The notes under the pieces were generated by a model, which was given only the letters and a program-made list of their open reading frames with translations, did no database searches and was not told the DNA's origin. The translations under genes were made by a program, and so were the position numbers. Shown piece after piece: positions 44,434 through 54,042 of a stretch of DNA of 64,000 nt (position 1 is the first letter of the stretch; every line of letters begins with the position of its first letter). This DNA is from an uncultured Fibrobacter sp. (GTDB lineage: Bacteria; Fibrobacterota; Fibrobacteria; Fibrobacterales; Fibrobacteraceae). The stretch is taken from positions 1 through 64,000 of the forward strand of contig CAKUWY010000005.1 in assembly GCA_934699585.1 (NCBI GenBank). The letters run 5' to 3'.

Positions 44434-45180
44434 ATGTATACGTTGATTACTGGTGCATCTTCAGGTGTTGGACGTGAAATTGCGATTTATTTGTCGCAAA
44501 ACAACAAACTGATTTTAAATGGACGTAATATTGAGCGGCTTAAGGAAACGAGAAATCTTTGTAAAAATAAGGATGAAATAATATTGTGGCCATTTGATTT
44601 GTCCAATTACAAAAGTATTGAAGAATATTTGTCTCAGTTAGTGAAAGAACAAAATATTTTCATTAGCGGTTTTGTCCATTGTGCTGGTGTAATAGGGATG
44701 TTCCCGCTCAGATCGGTAAATCCAGATATTATTGAATCTGTATTTTCTGTGAATATCTTTGCGGCAGAACTCATCATGAAAGTTTTAGCATCAAAAAAGA
44801 CGAATAACAAAAGTTTAAGAAGTGCAGTTTTCATTTCTAGCAATATCAGTAATCGTGGCGCAGCGGCTTTCAGCGTTTATGGATCGTCAAAGGCTGCTTT
44901 GGATGGTGTTATGAGGAATTTGTCAATAGAACTTGCTCCAAATACACGTGTAAATACCATTTTGCCCGGCGGGATGCTTACTGACATGACGAAGTCTATG
45001 TATGATGATCCCGAATTTAAAGCAGCATGCGAAAAAACGCATCCTTTGGGCATAGGTTCACCTGCGGATATTGCGCCAATGGTTGATTTTTTATTATCAG
45101 AGCGAGCTAGGTGGATTACCGGGCAACAAATAACGATTGATGGTGGGCGAACAATTGATTTGACAGAGGGTAGAAAATGA
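44434..45180 (+). CDS. SDR-family oxidoreductase 3
   Basis: 248 residues: TLITGASSGVGREIA, FVHCAGVIGMFPLRSV, SSNISNRGAAAFSVYGSSK, TILPGGMLTDMTKS and WITGQQITIDGG. Its stop overlaps the start of the adenylating enzyme by 4 nt. Confidence 0.87.
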   Translation: MYTLITGASSGVGREIAIYLSQNNKLILNGRNIERLKETRNLCKNKDEIILWPFDLSNYKSIEEYLSQLVKEQNIFISGFVHCAGVIGMFPLRSVNPDIIESVFSVNIFAAELIMKVLASKKTNNKSLRSAVFISSNISNRGAAAFSVYGSSKAALDGVMRNLSIELAPNTRVNTILPGGMLTDMTKSMYDDPEFKAACEKTHPLGIGSPADIAPMVDFLLSERARWITGQQITIDGGRTIDLTEGRK

Positions 45181-46700
45181 ATATCCATTTGCTTGATACC
45201 TTTGAAAAAACTGTTTCGGAATGTGCCGCTAAAATAGCCGTAGTACACAACGCACAATCAATTACATTTGATGAACTGCAAAAAAAATCCGTTTGCTTAG
45301 GCTCTCATATCGTTGAATTGACAAAAGGGTGCGTAAACACACCTATTGCGGTCTTTCTGCCCAAAGAGATACAGACTGTTGTTGCTGACATTGGCATTAT
45401 GTATTCGTCTAATCCGTTCATGAACTTGGACGTAAAAACCCCAAAAGAACGGATTGTGAATATTCTCAACTTGATTAAACCTGCTGCAATCATTACAAGT
45501 TCTAAATTTGACAAGTTCTTTGACGGAATAGAATTACCAAAAATTCTCATTGACCAATTAGATTTTAATTCCCTGCCAATAAGTGTTTCCGAGTTAAACC
45601 AGAGAAAATCGCAACTGATTGATACTGACCCGTTCTGCCTTATAAACACTTCCGGTTCAACGGGAACCCCAAAGGGAGTTGTTTTAAACCATAGAAGTTT
45701 CTTTGATTTCATGACAGTTTCCCGAGAAAAATTTGGTTTTGACGGGTCCGAAATATTAGGTTCGTTGTCTCCAGTTGTATTTGATATATTTGATTTTGAA
45801 CTTTGCATGTTGATGATGTTTGGCTCGCAGATAGTTTTACTTGATGCGATGCTGGCAGCTTTCCCTGCGAGACTTCTGGAATCGTTGGCGGCAAATCATG
45901 TGAGCTTTATTTTTTGGGTTCCTTCAATCATGGTCAATATTGCGAACATGCAACTATTGGACAAGATTGCTTTGCCTGACTTGGAATTGGTTTGGTTTGC
46001 AGGTGAAGTGTTCCCGACAAAACAGTTCCTTGTGTGGTACGACAAACTTCCTCAGACGAAATTTGCCAATCTGTACGGGCCCATTGAAATCACTTTGGAT
46101 TGCACATATTACGAAGTAAAAGAACGGCCTTTAGAAAACGAGGCTCTGCCGATTGGTGTACCTTATCGCAATACGGATGTCTTGATCCTTAATGACAAAG
46201 ACGAAAAATGTGGTGTAGAAGAAGAAGGTGAGCTTTGTGTTCGAGGAACTTCTTTAGCAATGGGGTATTATAATAATCCCGAAAAGACGGCTGCTGCTTT
46301 CGTCCAGAATCCACTGAACAAGTCTTATCCCGAGTTGATTTACCGAACTGGTGATATGGCTTATGTGCGAAAAGACGGAAACATCATCTTCAAAGGCCGA
46401 AAAGACAGCCTGATTAAACACATGGGCTATCGAATTGAATTGGGCGAAATTGAACATGTTGTTGAAAATGACTTGAAATTGGTCAAGTATTGCTGTGCGG
46501 TATATCATTACGAAAAGAAAGAAATCGTCCTGTTCTATGAAAATGATGCCGAAATAGCCGATAAAGATTTCAGGAAGGAAATTAGTAAGGTTTTCCCGTC
46601 GTATATGATTCCTTCTGTTTATATCAAGATGGACGAGTTGCCTAGAAATACGAACGGGAAAATTGATCGGTTACTTTTAAAAAACAAGGTGAACGAATAA
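45177..46700 (+). CDS. Adenylate-forming enzyme (DltA/NRPS A-domain-like)
   Basis: 507 residues. ANL-superfamily core motifs: INTSGSTGTPKGVVLNH near residue 160, NLYGPIEITLDCTYYE near 300, YRTGDMAYV near 390, FKGRKDSLIKHMGYRIEL near 410, and the catalytic Lys in NGKIDRLLL at the end. It activates a carboxylic or amino acid as AMP ester and loads a carrier protein; the next gene is a carrier. Stand-alone form without condensation domain, like DltA. Substrate not predictable by eye. Confidence 0.88.
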   Translation: MNIHLLDTFEKTVSECAAKIAVVHNAQSITFDELQKKSVCLGSHIVELTKGCVNTPIAVFLPKEIQTVVADIGIMYSSNPFMNLDVKTPKERIVNILNLIKPAAIITSSKFDKFFDGIELPKILIDQLDFNSLPISVSELNQRKSQLIDTDPFCLINTSGSTGTPKGVVLNHRSFFDFMTVSREKFGFDGSEILGSLSPVVFDIFDFELCMLMMFGSQIVLLDAMLAAFPARLLESLAANHVSFIFWVPSIMVNIANMQLLDKIALPDLELVWFAGEVFPTKQFLVWYDKLPQTKFANLYGPIEITLDCTYYEVKERPLENEALPIGVPYRNTDVLILNDKDEKCGVEEEGELCVRGTSLAMGYYNNPEKTAAAFVQNPLNKSYPELIYRTGDMAYVRKDGNIIFKGRKDSLIKHMGYRIELGEIEHVVENDLKLVKYCCAVYHYEKKEIVLFYENDAEIADKDFRKEISKVFPSYMIPSVYIKMDELPRNTNGKIDRLLLKNKVNE

Positions 46701-46709
46701 GAGGCTTTT

Positions 46710-46949
46710 ATGGATGAAAAGAAAAAAATTCTAGAGATGCTTGCGGAACTCCGTCCGGAATTTGACTATGAAAATAGTTCGAATTTCGTAGAGGATGGTT
46801 TGCTCGATTCTTTTGACATTGTGTCGCTCACGACAATGCTTGAAGAATATTTTAAAGTGACGATTGATGGCATGAGTATCGTGCCGGAAAATTATGCCTC
46901 TGTAGATGCGATTCTTGCTTTGGTAAAAAGTTCCAAGGGCGTTAATTAA
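46710..46949 (+). CDS. Acyl/peptidyl carrier protein 2
   Basis: 79 residues. FVEDGLLDSFDIVSLTTMLE gives the DSFD phosphopantetheine site at about residue 35, the form seen in DltC-like and polyketide carriers. It lies directly after the adenylating enzyme, its likely loader, and overlaps the next gene by one base. Confidence 0.87.
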   Translation: MDEKKKILEMLAELRPEFDYENSSNFVEDGLLDSFDIVSLTTMLEEYFKVTIDGMSIVPENYASVDAILALVKSSKGVN

Positions 46950-48019
46950 TGATTACGATTTTTTCAGGCAAAAAAATTTCTGCGATGCTGGGAGTACTCC
47001 CCGAAACCATCGGTCATTTCGATGATGAAATCGGGAACTACTCTTTCCCTGCACAGCAGACTATGCGCTTGAAAAAAGTAATGGGCTACAATCAGCACCG
47101 CCTATCCAAGGAAACTTCGACTGTTTCTGATTTTGGTGTATTTGGCTTAAATTACATGCTGCAAAATGGCTGGATAAAAAAAGAAGAAATCGGTGCTGTT
47201 GTCGTTGTCTCTCTGTGCCCGGATTATTTTGTCCCGCACAATAGTAATATTATTGCAGGAAATTGCGGGCTTGGCGATGGCGTTATTTGTTTGGACATTG
47301 CGCAGGGATGCTGCGGTTTCTTGATTGGCTTGATGCAGTCCTTTATGCTTCTAGACCATTTGCCAAATAAAAAAGTTGTTCTTGTCAATGGCGATGTGCT
47401 GAGCCATAAGATTTCCAAGCGTGATAGGAACGATTATCCTTTGGTTGGTGATGCCGCAACAATTACGATTGTTGAAAATGACACCTCCGCTAAATCAATT
47501 TATTATGAAATGCACATGGATGGAAGTCGCGGAAATGCGTTGAAAATTCCGGCGGGCGGCTTCCGTATGCCGAATTCTCCTGAAACGGCCGTAATGCGTG
47601 ATTTGGGAGATGGCAATTTTAGGGCGCTAGACCACATGCATATGGACGGAAGTGAAATATTCAATTTTGTCCAAACGAATGTTGCTTCGATGCTGCTGGA
47701 TGTTTTTAATCGAGGTGTTTCTAAGATAGAAGATGTTGATTATTTTCTCTTTCATCAGCCAAACCGTTTTATGCTCCAAAAGCTTTCCGAAAAAGTGGGT
47801 ATTCCAAAAGACAAGTTATTTATGAACCTTGTCGAAAACTTTGGTAATCCAAGTGGAGCTTCCATTCCGTTGACTGCTATGTATAATTGCAGTGAAATAT
47901 TGCTTTCGAAAAATAGTCGCTGCTGCCTTTCGGCATTTGGCTCTGGACTTGCTTGGGGCGTGATGTTTATGGATATAGGAAATCTTGACTATTGCGAGAT
48001 AGTTGAATCGAATTTGTAA
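46949..48019 (+). CDS. KAS III-like 3-oxoacyl-ACP synthase 2
   Basis: 356 residues: active Cys in LDIAQGCCGFLIGL, His in FLFHQPNRFML and Asn in NFGNPSGASIP. Diverged from the first synthase, so the two may take different primers or one may act as transferase. Confidence 0.87.
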   Translation: MITIFSGKKISAMLGVLPETIGHFDDEIGNYSFPAQQTMRLKKVMGYNQHRLSKETSTVSDFGVFGLNYMLQNGWIKKEEIGAVVVVSLCPDYFVPHNSNIIAGNCGLGDGVICLDIAQGCCGFLIGLMQSFMLLDHLPNKKVVLVNGDVLSHKISKRDRNDYPLVGDAATITIVENDTSAKSIYYEMHMDGSRGNALKIPAGGFRMPNSPETAVMRDLGDGNFRALDHMHMDGSEIFNFVQTNVASMLLDVFNRGVSKIEDVDYFLFHQPNRFMLQKLSEKVGIPKDKLFMNLVENFGNPSGASIPLTAMYNCSEILLSKNSRCCLSAFGSGLAWGVMFMDIGNLDYCEIVESNL

Positions 48020-48020
48020 A

Positions 48021-48809
48021 ATGTCTTCTGTTATTGATGATATAAGGTCTTGTCGACAAAAAATTAAAGCGCTCGGTCGTATGGAAACCAACGCGTTTTC
48101 GAATGATGTTTTTACAAATGTCGAAGAATTTTACAGCTCTGAAAATTCTATCCTAGTTTCTTGTTTAGATTGTGAGGTTAGGCGCCTATATTATTATACG
48201 GTTGATATTTTGGCGTTAAACAGTCTATTTCAGTCTTTGAAATTTGAAGAATATGTTTTAGAGTTTCTCACAAAGAATCCAGATGATAAAAAAACTTTCC
48301 TAAAAGAAAATGGGTTTGAACTCTTGGCTCAGATGATGCGAATGTCCACAAGGGACTGTTCTGCGTTCCTGAATGATTTTGTTCTGTCTCAATATGGTTT
48401 AAGCGAAGAAGGGGTAATTCCAGAAATAAGGTTTGCTCCGAGTATAAACAAGCACTTACATGAAATTTTCGACACGAGAGTAAGCCACCTGCTATCAGAT
48501 GAAGATTTGTCAAAATCCATAGAACGGGGTGAAGTTGAGATTCACTGTGACAAAAACAGTGCCATAGATGCCATTCTGCAAGTTGTTGTAAAGCCCCAGA
48601 ATTTCTATATAAACCAAATCTACAACGGCACAGAAAAGAAAATTATCCATTCCATGCTTCAAAAGAGACTGAAAAGGTACATTGCCCAGGGTGGAAAATA
48701 TGCCTATGCCTGGGTAGAAAAAGACAATGTTGCCTCAATTAAATTCCACGAAAAATACGGTTTTAAGTTTGACGGCTTGTGGAATATGGTTTATGTTTTG
48801 AAAAAGTAG
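48021..48809 (+). CDS. GNAT-domain protein, two-part
   Basis: 262 residues from the ATG at 48021, one base after the synthase stop. The N-terminal 130 residues are helical and unassigned. The C-terminal part contains YAYAWVEKDNVASIKFHEKY and GFKFDGLWNMVYVL, a late GNAT motif. It may be the acyltransferase that uses the ACP product. AT-rich like the rest of the operon. Confidence 0.6.
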   Translation: MSSVIDDIRSCRQKIKALGRMETNAFSNDVFTNVEEFYSSENSILVSCLDCEVRRLYYYTVDILALNSLFQSLKFEEYVLEFLTKNPDDKKTFLKENGFELLAQMMRMSTRDCSAFLNDFVLSQYGLSEEGVIPEIRFAPSINKHLHEIFDTRVSHLLSDEDLSKSIERGEVEIHCDKNSAIDAILQVVVKPQNFYINQIYNGTEKKIIHSMLQKRLKRYIAQGGKYAYAWVEKDNVASIKFHEKYGFKFDGLWNMVYVLKK

Positions 48810-48916
48810 GCAAAGTCATTTCCGCAAGTTGAAGTTTTTCTTAAGGTCGCATTTGCTGGTATTGCTCTCTTCTGCAGATTGATGTATATTTGAAAAAAAA
48901 CGGAATTTGGTTCAAT

Positions 48917-50413
48917 ATGTCATTCAGAATCTTCATATCGAGTGTGCAGAAGGAATTTGCCAAGGAACGCAGGTGGCTTGCCGATTACATCCGCAAAGAT
49001 GCAATTCTCGGTCGTTTTTTTGAAATTTTTTTGTTTGAAGAAGTTCCTGCCCAAGAGCGTGATGCTACCGGACTTTATCTGAATGAAGTTGCCGCAAGCG
49101 ATGTTTATTTAGGGATTATTGGCAATACATACGGAAACACGAATGCTAAGGGAGTCTCGGCAACTGAGCAGGAGTACAATGAGGCTGGCAAACGGCATAG
49201 GGAACGAATTTGCTTTGTTTTGAAAACGGATAAGCCCCGTGAGTCAAAGCAAGAGCGTTTTGTTGCAAAAGTAAATTCCGAAATTGTTCGCAAAAGTTTT
49301 TCTACTTACGATGAATTGCGGACTGCCGTTTATGCGGCGTTGGCGAATTTTCTTGTTTCTCGCGAATATATCAATGTTTTGCCTTTTGATGCTTCTAAAA
49401 ATTCTGAAATTACTTTGAGCGATTTGAGTGTGACCAAGATTCGTCGCTTCGTGAAGACTGCACGTGAAATCAGGAATTTCAAAATCCCTGCGGGAGCTTC
49501 GCCAGAACATGTGCTGACGGCGTTGGACCTGATGGACGATGCCGGACGCATTGTAAATTCGGCGGAATTGCTTTTCGGGAAGAAACCTCAGCGTTTCTTT
49601 ATTTCGTCCGAAGTGAAATGTATGCAGTTCTTCGCGAATCGCATTTCAAAACCGATGGCCGATTATCAGGTTTACAGGGGCGATGTCTTTGAACTTGTGG
49701 ATCAAGCGACTCATTTTGTGATGACCCATATTAGGAACTGGGTCGGTACGCGAGATACGGGGGACACCGCTCAGGTCCCGACAAAGTTTGAATTGCCTTA
49801 CGATGCCGTAAAAGAGGCGATTGTCAATGCCGTGTGTCATCGTGACTACACGAGCAATGCGAGTGTGCAGGTGATGCTTTTCAGCGACCGTCTTGAGGTT
49901 TGGAGCCCGGGGCCGCTCCCTCGTGGAATGACGGTTGCTATGCTGGCTAAACCTCATAGGTCTATTCCGGTGAATCCGCTCTTGGCGAATGCGATGTTCT
50001 TGATGGGGTATGTTGAACGAGCCGGCACGGGTACCGAGGACATTATTGTCAAGTGCAAGGACTGGGGGCTTTCTGCGCCTGTTTGGGAAGATGATGGCGA
50101 CTTTAAGGTCGTGCTGTATAGACAAGGTATGGAAAATTCTTCTCACTCAGGAAACAATGAGGGAGTAAATGGGGGAGTAAATGAGGGTGTAAATGAGGGT
50201 GTAAAAATACTCTTGTCTGAAAAAGAACAACTTATCTTAAAGTCAATCTTAAAAAATCCGAATATTACAACGGCCTTGTTAGTTACACAAACAAAGTTCG
50301 CTCGAGCAACGGTAGAACGTGCTCTAAAGAAACTCAAGGAATTGAGTTTGCTTCGTCGTATCGGTGCCGACAAGAATGGTCGTTGGGAAGTTTTGTCGCA
50401 CCCTCAAGAATGA
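48917..50413 (+). CDS. DUF4062 plus AlbA/RecG-like ATP-binding protein
   Basis: 498 residues from the ATG at 48917 (a TGTATATTTG box lies 30 nt upstream). N-terminal DUF4062 domain: RIFISSVQKEFAKERRWLAD, DVYLGIIGNTYG. The middle and C-terminal part has the HATPase-like motifs of the AlbA_2/RecG group: PYDAVKEAIVNAVCHRDY, SDRLEVWSPGPLP, MGYVERAGTG. A 12-bp repeat run encodes GVNEGVNEGV near residue 425, then a winged helix. Such proteins are frequent in defence islands; mechanism unknown. Confidence 0.75.
   Translation: MSFRIFISSVQKEFAKERRWLADYIRKDAILGRFFEIFLFEEVPAQERDATGLYLNEVAASDVYLGIIGNTYGNTNAKGVSATEQEYNEAGKRHRERICFVLKTDKPRESKQERFVAKVNSEIVRKSFSTYDELRTAVYAALANFLVSREYINVLPFDASKNSEITLSDLSVTKIRRFVKTAREIRNFKIPAGASPEHVLTALDLMDDAGRIVNSAELLFGKKPQRFFISSEVKCMQFFANRISKPMADYQVYRGDVFELVDQATHFVMTHIRNWVGTRDTGDTAQVPTKFELPYDAVKEAIVNAVCHRDYTSNASVQVMLFSDRLEVWSPGPLPRGMTVAMLAKPHRSIPVNPLLANAMFLMGYVERAGTGTEDIIVKCKDWGLSAPVWEDDGDFKVVLYRQGMENSSHSGNNEGVNGGVNEGVNEGVKILLSEKEQLILKSILKNPNITTALLVTQTKFARATVERALKKLKELSLLRRIGADKNGRWEVLSHPQE
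50157..50206 (+). repeat. In-frame 12-bp tandem repeat
   Basis: Four imperfect units of the GAGGGTGTAAAT type encode repeated (E/G)GVN. Length changes by 12 bp would keep the frame. Confidence 0.75.
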
Positions 50414-50443
50414 TGTATATTTTAGAATGTCCGAGGTTTCATT

Positions 50444-51400
50444 ATGCCTAAATTTTCGTTTGTAATTCCGTGTTACCGCTCCGAAAATACCATCACCACC
50501 GTAGTAGACGAAATCAAGAGCGAGATGGCAGCCAAGCGCCCGGGCGACAGTTACGAGATTGTGCTGGTGAACGACTGCAGCCCCGATGGCGTGTGGAATG
50601 TCATCGAGAAACTTGCCGAAACGGAAAACAATGTTATCGGCATCAATCTCGCAAAGAATTTCGGGCAGCATTCGGCCTTGCTGGCGGGCTACGGCAAGTG
50701 TTCCGGCGAGTATGTGGTTTCGCTGGATGACGATGGCCAGGCTCCGCTGGATTCGCTGAACGATTTGATTGCAAAGCTTGAAGAAGGCTACGACGTGGTG
50801 TATGCCTACTACCACGAAATCAAGCAGAACCTGTTCCGCCGTTTTGGTTCGTGGATGGCGGGCAAGATGGGGGAGATGATGCTGGAACCCCCGAAAGACT
50901 TCAAGGGGAGCAGTTTTTATATAGCCCGCAAGTTTGTTGTTGATGAAATGGTCCGGTATCAAAATTCTTTCCCGTATTTGCCTGGCCTAGTTTTTAGAAC
51001 AACAAAGAAAATCGCCTGGGTCGAAACGAATCACCGTTCCCGCCTGCAGGGAACTTCAGGCTATTCGTTTGTACGCCTGCTAGGGCTCTGGCTGAACGGC
51101 TTTACGGCGTTCTCGGTGAAACCTTTGCGCTTGAGTACGTTCCTTGGATTTTTCTTTGCGATTGTCGGCTTTATATACGCTGTCGTGATTGTGGTGCAGA
51201 AATGCCTTGGGGTTATTGGCGTGGCTGGCTGGAGTTCGATTATCGCTCTGATGCTCATCATCGGAGGCTGCATCTTGATGATGCTCGGCCTTATCGGCGA
51301 ATACATCGGCCGCATCTACATCTGCATCAATGACTCTCCGCAATATGTGATTAAAGAAATTAAGGGTTCACTCCCAAAAGAACACCACGACGCCCACTAG
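50444..51400 (+). CDS. Family 2 glycosyltransferase, ArnC/GtrB-like, copy a
   Basis: 318 residues. GT2 fold: FSFVIPCYRSENTI, VLVNDCSPDGVW, SLDDDGQAPLDSL (nucleotide-sugar Asp residues), NHRSRLQGTSGYSF, then two C-terminal membrane segments. It should transfer a sugar to undecaprenyl phosphate on the cytoplasmic face. Its 3' end overlaps the convergent eamA gene by 33 nt. A second copy at 61830 is nearly identical over the first 240 residues. Confidence 0.88.
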   Translation: MPKFSFVIPCYRSENTITTVVDEIKSEMAAKRPGDSYEIVLVNDCSPDGVWNVIEKLAETENNVIGINLAKNFGQHSALLAGYGKCSGEYVVSLDDDGQAPLDSLNDLIAKLEEGYDVVYAYYHEIKQNLFRRFGSWMAGKMGEMMLEPPKDFKGSSFYIARKFVVDEMVRYQNSFPYLPGLVFRTTKKIAWVETNHRSRLQGTSGYSFVRLLGLWLNGFTAFSVKPLRLSTFLGFFFAIVGFIYAVVIVVQKCLGVIGVAGWSSIIALMLIIGGCILMMLGLIGEYIGRIYICINDSPQYVIKEIKGSLPKEHHDAH

Positions 51401-51706
51401 GATAAGCGCGATTGCCGCAACCTTACGCAGGTTGATTTTTTCCTTGAAACAGACGAAAGCGAGTACCGGCACGAACAGGTAACTGGCCGCCTCGATGGTG
51501 CCCAGCTCCTTGAGCAGCACGCCCTGGCTCAGCACATACACGTTCGATACCAGCGAGAACACCATCAGCGAGTACCCGCCTATAACCCACGGGTTCAAGT
51601 ATTCCTTGACAAATGATTTGTGTGTCGTGATAGCAGCCTTCTTCAGGAGCATCTGGGCCACCGCCGCGACAAAGACGTTGAAAAGTGCCAGCGCGTAGAA
51701 CATCAT
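51368..51706 (-). CDS. Small EamA/SMR-type transporter (ArnE/F-like), subunit 2
   Basis: 112 residues from the ATG at 51706, overlapping the previous stop as ATGA. Four membrane segments: MMFYALALFNVFVAAVAQML, then LNPWVIGGYSLMVFSLV, IEAASYLFVPVLAFV and AIALILVGVVVFFW. Paired small DMT proteins such as ArnE and ArnF flip undecaprenyl-phosphate sugars. The ArnC-like gene next door supports this role. Confidence 0.8.
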   Translation of the reverse strand: MMFYALALFNVFVAAVAQMLLKKAAITTHKSFVKEYLNPWVIGGYSLMVFSLVSNVYVLSQGVLLKELGTIEAASYLFVPVLAFVCFKEKINLRKVAAIALILVGVVVFFWE

Positions 51707-52038
51707 GGCCTCGCATACAGCGTGATGCCGCAGATGATGATTGCCGCCCCGACTATGTTCGTCGTGGTGATGGCCTCGCCAAACACAAAGTGCGCAAGCA
51801 TTAGCCCGAACACCACGCCCGTGCCCTTGAACATGTAGGCCAGGCTCACATCCATCCGCTTGATAATCTGCTGCCACAGCACCGCGTAGATGCCGAGCAC
51901 GCCCACCGTGCAGGCGAGGAACGCGATGTACCCCGGCGAGAGGAATTCCCGCTGCGACGCAAGCTTCGAGAACACCCCCGACGTGGTGTAGATGAAGAAC
52001 GTGCCGACCAGGGCGATGTATTTAAGGACCGTGAGCAT
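51703..52038 (-). CDS. Small EamA/SMR-type transporter (ArnE/F-like), subunit 1
   Basis: 111 residues with four membrane segments: YIALVGTFFIYTTSGVFSKL, SPGYIAFLACTVGVLGIYAV, AYMFKGTGVVFGLMLAHFVF, VGAAIIICGITLYA. Forms a probable heterodimer with the next gene. Partial copies of this gene recur at 54728, 57482 and 60343, each at the edge of a cargo block. Confidence 0.8.
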   Translation of the reverse strand: MLTVLKYIALVGTFFIYTTSGVFSKLASQREFLSPGYIAFLACTVGVLGIYAVLWQQIIKRMDVSLAYMFKGTGVVFGLMLAHFVFGEAITTTNIVGAAIIICGITLYARP

Positions 52039-52185
52039 CTATCGGGGAATATAGATAATGCTGCGCCGAATAGCGTCATTTTTATTCAATTTAAGCGTTT
52101 TATGGGGCCGAAATGCTCCAAGGGCGTAACTATAAAGGATTTCTTTATAGTTCAACAAGAAATGGGGGTGGGGACGGCAAAAAAG

Positions 52186-52210
52186 AATCGGCAGGCCAAG
52201 CCTGCCGATT
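52186..52210 (-). terminator. Hairpin terminator
   Basis: AATCGGCAGGC, loop CAA, GCCTGCCGATT; on the minus strand it is followed by TCTTTTTT. It ends the 52222-52458 gene. The same hairpin is used at 55572-55596. Confidence 0.8.
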
Positions 52211-52221
52211 TATGTATTATG

Positions 52222-52458
52222 TTAAGGTGCCTTGTGCAGTAGTTCGAACCAATTTCTTTCTGTTGCATACACCCTATCGATAAATCCTCCAATATTTTTC
52301 CCGGCGATAGAAATTCCTTTACCGACTCCGGCTATATAATATGCTTTGAATTCGCCTCCGCACTCGTGGCATTTGACCAAATCCGTCGGATCTCCGGAAC
52401 CGGTTGCGATAGTCAATTTCCCGCTTGAAGGGCAAAGAAAAAAGTAATCTGTATCCAT
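52222..52458 (-). CDS. Small zinc-ribbon-like protein, 78 aa
   Basis: FLCPSSGKLTIAT and VKCHECGGEFKAYY supply three cysteines in zinc-ribbon spacing (one knuckle reduced to a single Cys). Followed by a Gly/Ile-rich stretch. ATG with AAGGAG upstream. Not recognised further; it is the first gene to the right of the intact eamA pair and divergent from the ATPase gene. Confidence 0.55.
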   Translation of the reverse strand: MDTDYFFLCPSSGKLTIATGSGDPTDLVKCHECGGEFKAYYIAGVGKGISIAGKNIGGFIDRVYATERNWFELLHKAP

Positions 52459-52644
52459 AAAAACTCCTTTAAAAGATGTTTTCGTTAGGGGTTCACAATG
52501 TGAACCTGCGGCTTGTTTTCTATAAAAATATCTCCAAAAGGAGAAAAAAGCAATGGTTTTGTCTAAAAAACGTATTTTTTATTACGAAATGCGTGATTTT
52601 TATTGAAAATTTTGTATATTACAGTCTACAATTGGTGATTTTTT

Positions 52645-54042
52645 ATGAAAAACAGCAAAATCCGCATACTATCCCTTTCCATTGAACATCTAAAGAATGT
52701 CCAGTATGGAAGTTTTGACTTTCAGCAAGAGGCTTTACCTGCGAAGGCTTTTGATCAGTCGTCCGTTATTGGCTTCTACGGGCAGAACGGGTCTGGCAAG
52801 ACTACTGTGATTCAGGCATTGGGTCTGTTTAAGCAGATTGCCATGGGACTCCCCCTGTGGACCGATATGGAAAAATGCATAAATCTTGACAGCAACAAGG
52901 CAACCATATCTATAAAATTTTTAATAAAGTTCGACGACGGAAAAACCTATCACGTCCTTTATTCTGGCACTATTGCGAAGAGAGCTACTTACAAGGTAGG
53001 TTGCGCGTTTGCTGCGGAGAAACTATCTGTTGCGTCAGAAGCTGCAGGGAAAATCCCTGGACGGATGACGAATTTATTCTCGTACGAATTGAATTTTGAT
53101 GACAAACCAAACTTTACGCCGAAAGCTCGCTACGATAGCATTGTAAAAGGTCAGGAAAGAAAGATCCAGGCGTCTGTTGCAATGAGGATTTCTCAAGAGA
53201 AGAAAACGTCCTTATTGTTTTCCCCAGATTTCTTTGCTTTGCTGAAAGATTCGGAAGAAACGGAAATGATTGAGATTGTGCAGGCTATCAATAGTTACGC
53301 AAATTTTAATCTTTTTACGATAACGGGGGTGCATTCTGGTCTTATTAGTATGGATGCCGTGATACCTCTGTCCGTAAAGTATCGGCATAAGGATGCTACC
53401 GCCATAGGCGATATCCCTATCGGACAACAGGGACCAATAACGGTAAACGAGCAAATTTTTGATTTGACCGAAAGCGTGTTGGCGTCGATGGCGGAAGTCC
53501 TTGGCGCCTTGGTTCCGGGTTTATCTATTGAGCCGATGATATACGGACGAGAGCTTATGAACGATGGCTCCATGGGTGTCCGATACGAACTGGTTTCTGT
53601 TCGTCAGGACAAGCGTCTCCCGATTAGATATGAATCCGAAGGCGTTCGCAAGATTTTATCTGTATTAAATCTTATCATCGCCATGTATAACAATGATTCT
53701 TTTTGCGTGGCGATAGACGAACTTGATGCTGGTGTTTTCGAAGTGCTGCTTGGAGATTTACTGAAGGTAATAATGGAAAGTGGGAAGGGACAAATTGTGT
53801 TCACTTCGCACAATCTGCGTCCGCTAGAAATTTTGGACAAGCAGAATATCGTTTTCACGACAACCAATCCCGACAATAGGTATATCCATTTGAAGAATAT
53901 TCGCCCGACGAATAATCTTAGGGATTGCTACATTCGTGCGCTGAATATTGGTGGGCAGGACGAACCCCTGGCTACAGAAACGAAATACCATCTTATTCGT
54001 CGCGCATTGAGAAATTCTGGGGTTAAGGATGGCCAACATTAA
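52645..54042 (+). CDS. ABC/AAA15-type ATPase of a predicted defence pair
   Basis: 465 residues. SMC-like ATPase: FYGQNGSGKTTVIQALGLFK (Walker A) near residue 50, YESEGVRKILSVLNL (signature-like) near 330, CVAIDELDAGVFEVLLGDLL (Walker B) near 355, and IVFTSHNLRPLEIL (switch His). OLD, AbiL and PARIS systems pair such ATPases with a TOPRIM protein, which is what the next, overlapping gene seems to be. A TGTATATTAC box lies about 30 nt upstream. Confidence 0.75.
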   Translation: MKNSKIRILSLSIEHLKNVQYGSFDFQQEALPAKAFDQSSVIGFYGQNGSGKTTVIQALGLFKQIAMGLPLWTDMEKCINLDSNKATISIKFLIKFDDGKTYHVLYSGTIAKRATYKVGCAFAAEKLSVASEAAGKIPGRMTNLFSYELNFDDKPNFTPKARYDSIVKGQERKIQASVAMRISQEKKTSLLFSPDFFALLKDSEETEMIEIVQAINSYANFNLFTITGVHSGLISMDAVIPLSVKYRHKDATAIGDIPIGQQGPITVNEQIFDLTESVLASMAEVLGALVPGLSIEPMIYGRELMNDGSMGVRYELVSVRQDKRLPIRYESEGVRKILSVLNLIIAMYNNDSFCVAIDELDAGVFEVLLGDLLKVIMESGKGQIVFTSHNLRPLEILDKQNIVFTTTNPDNRYIHLKNIRPTNNLRDCYIRALNIGGQDEPLATETKYHLIRRALRNSGVKDGQH

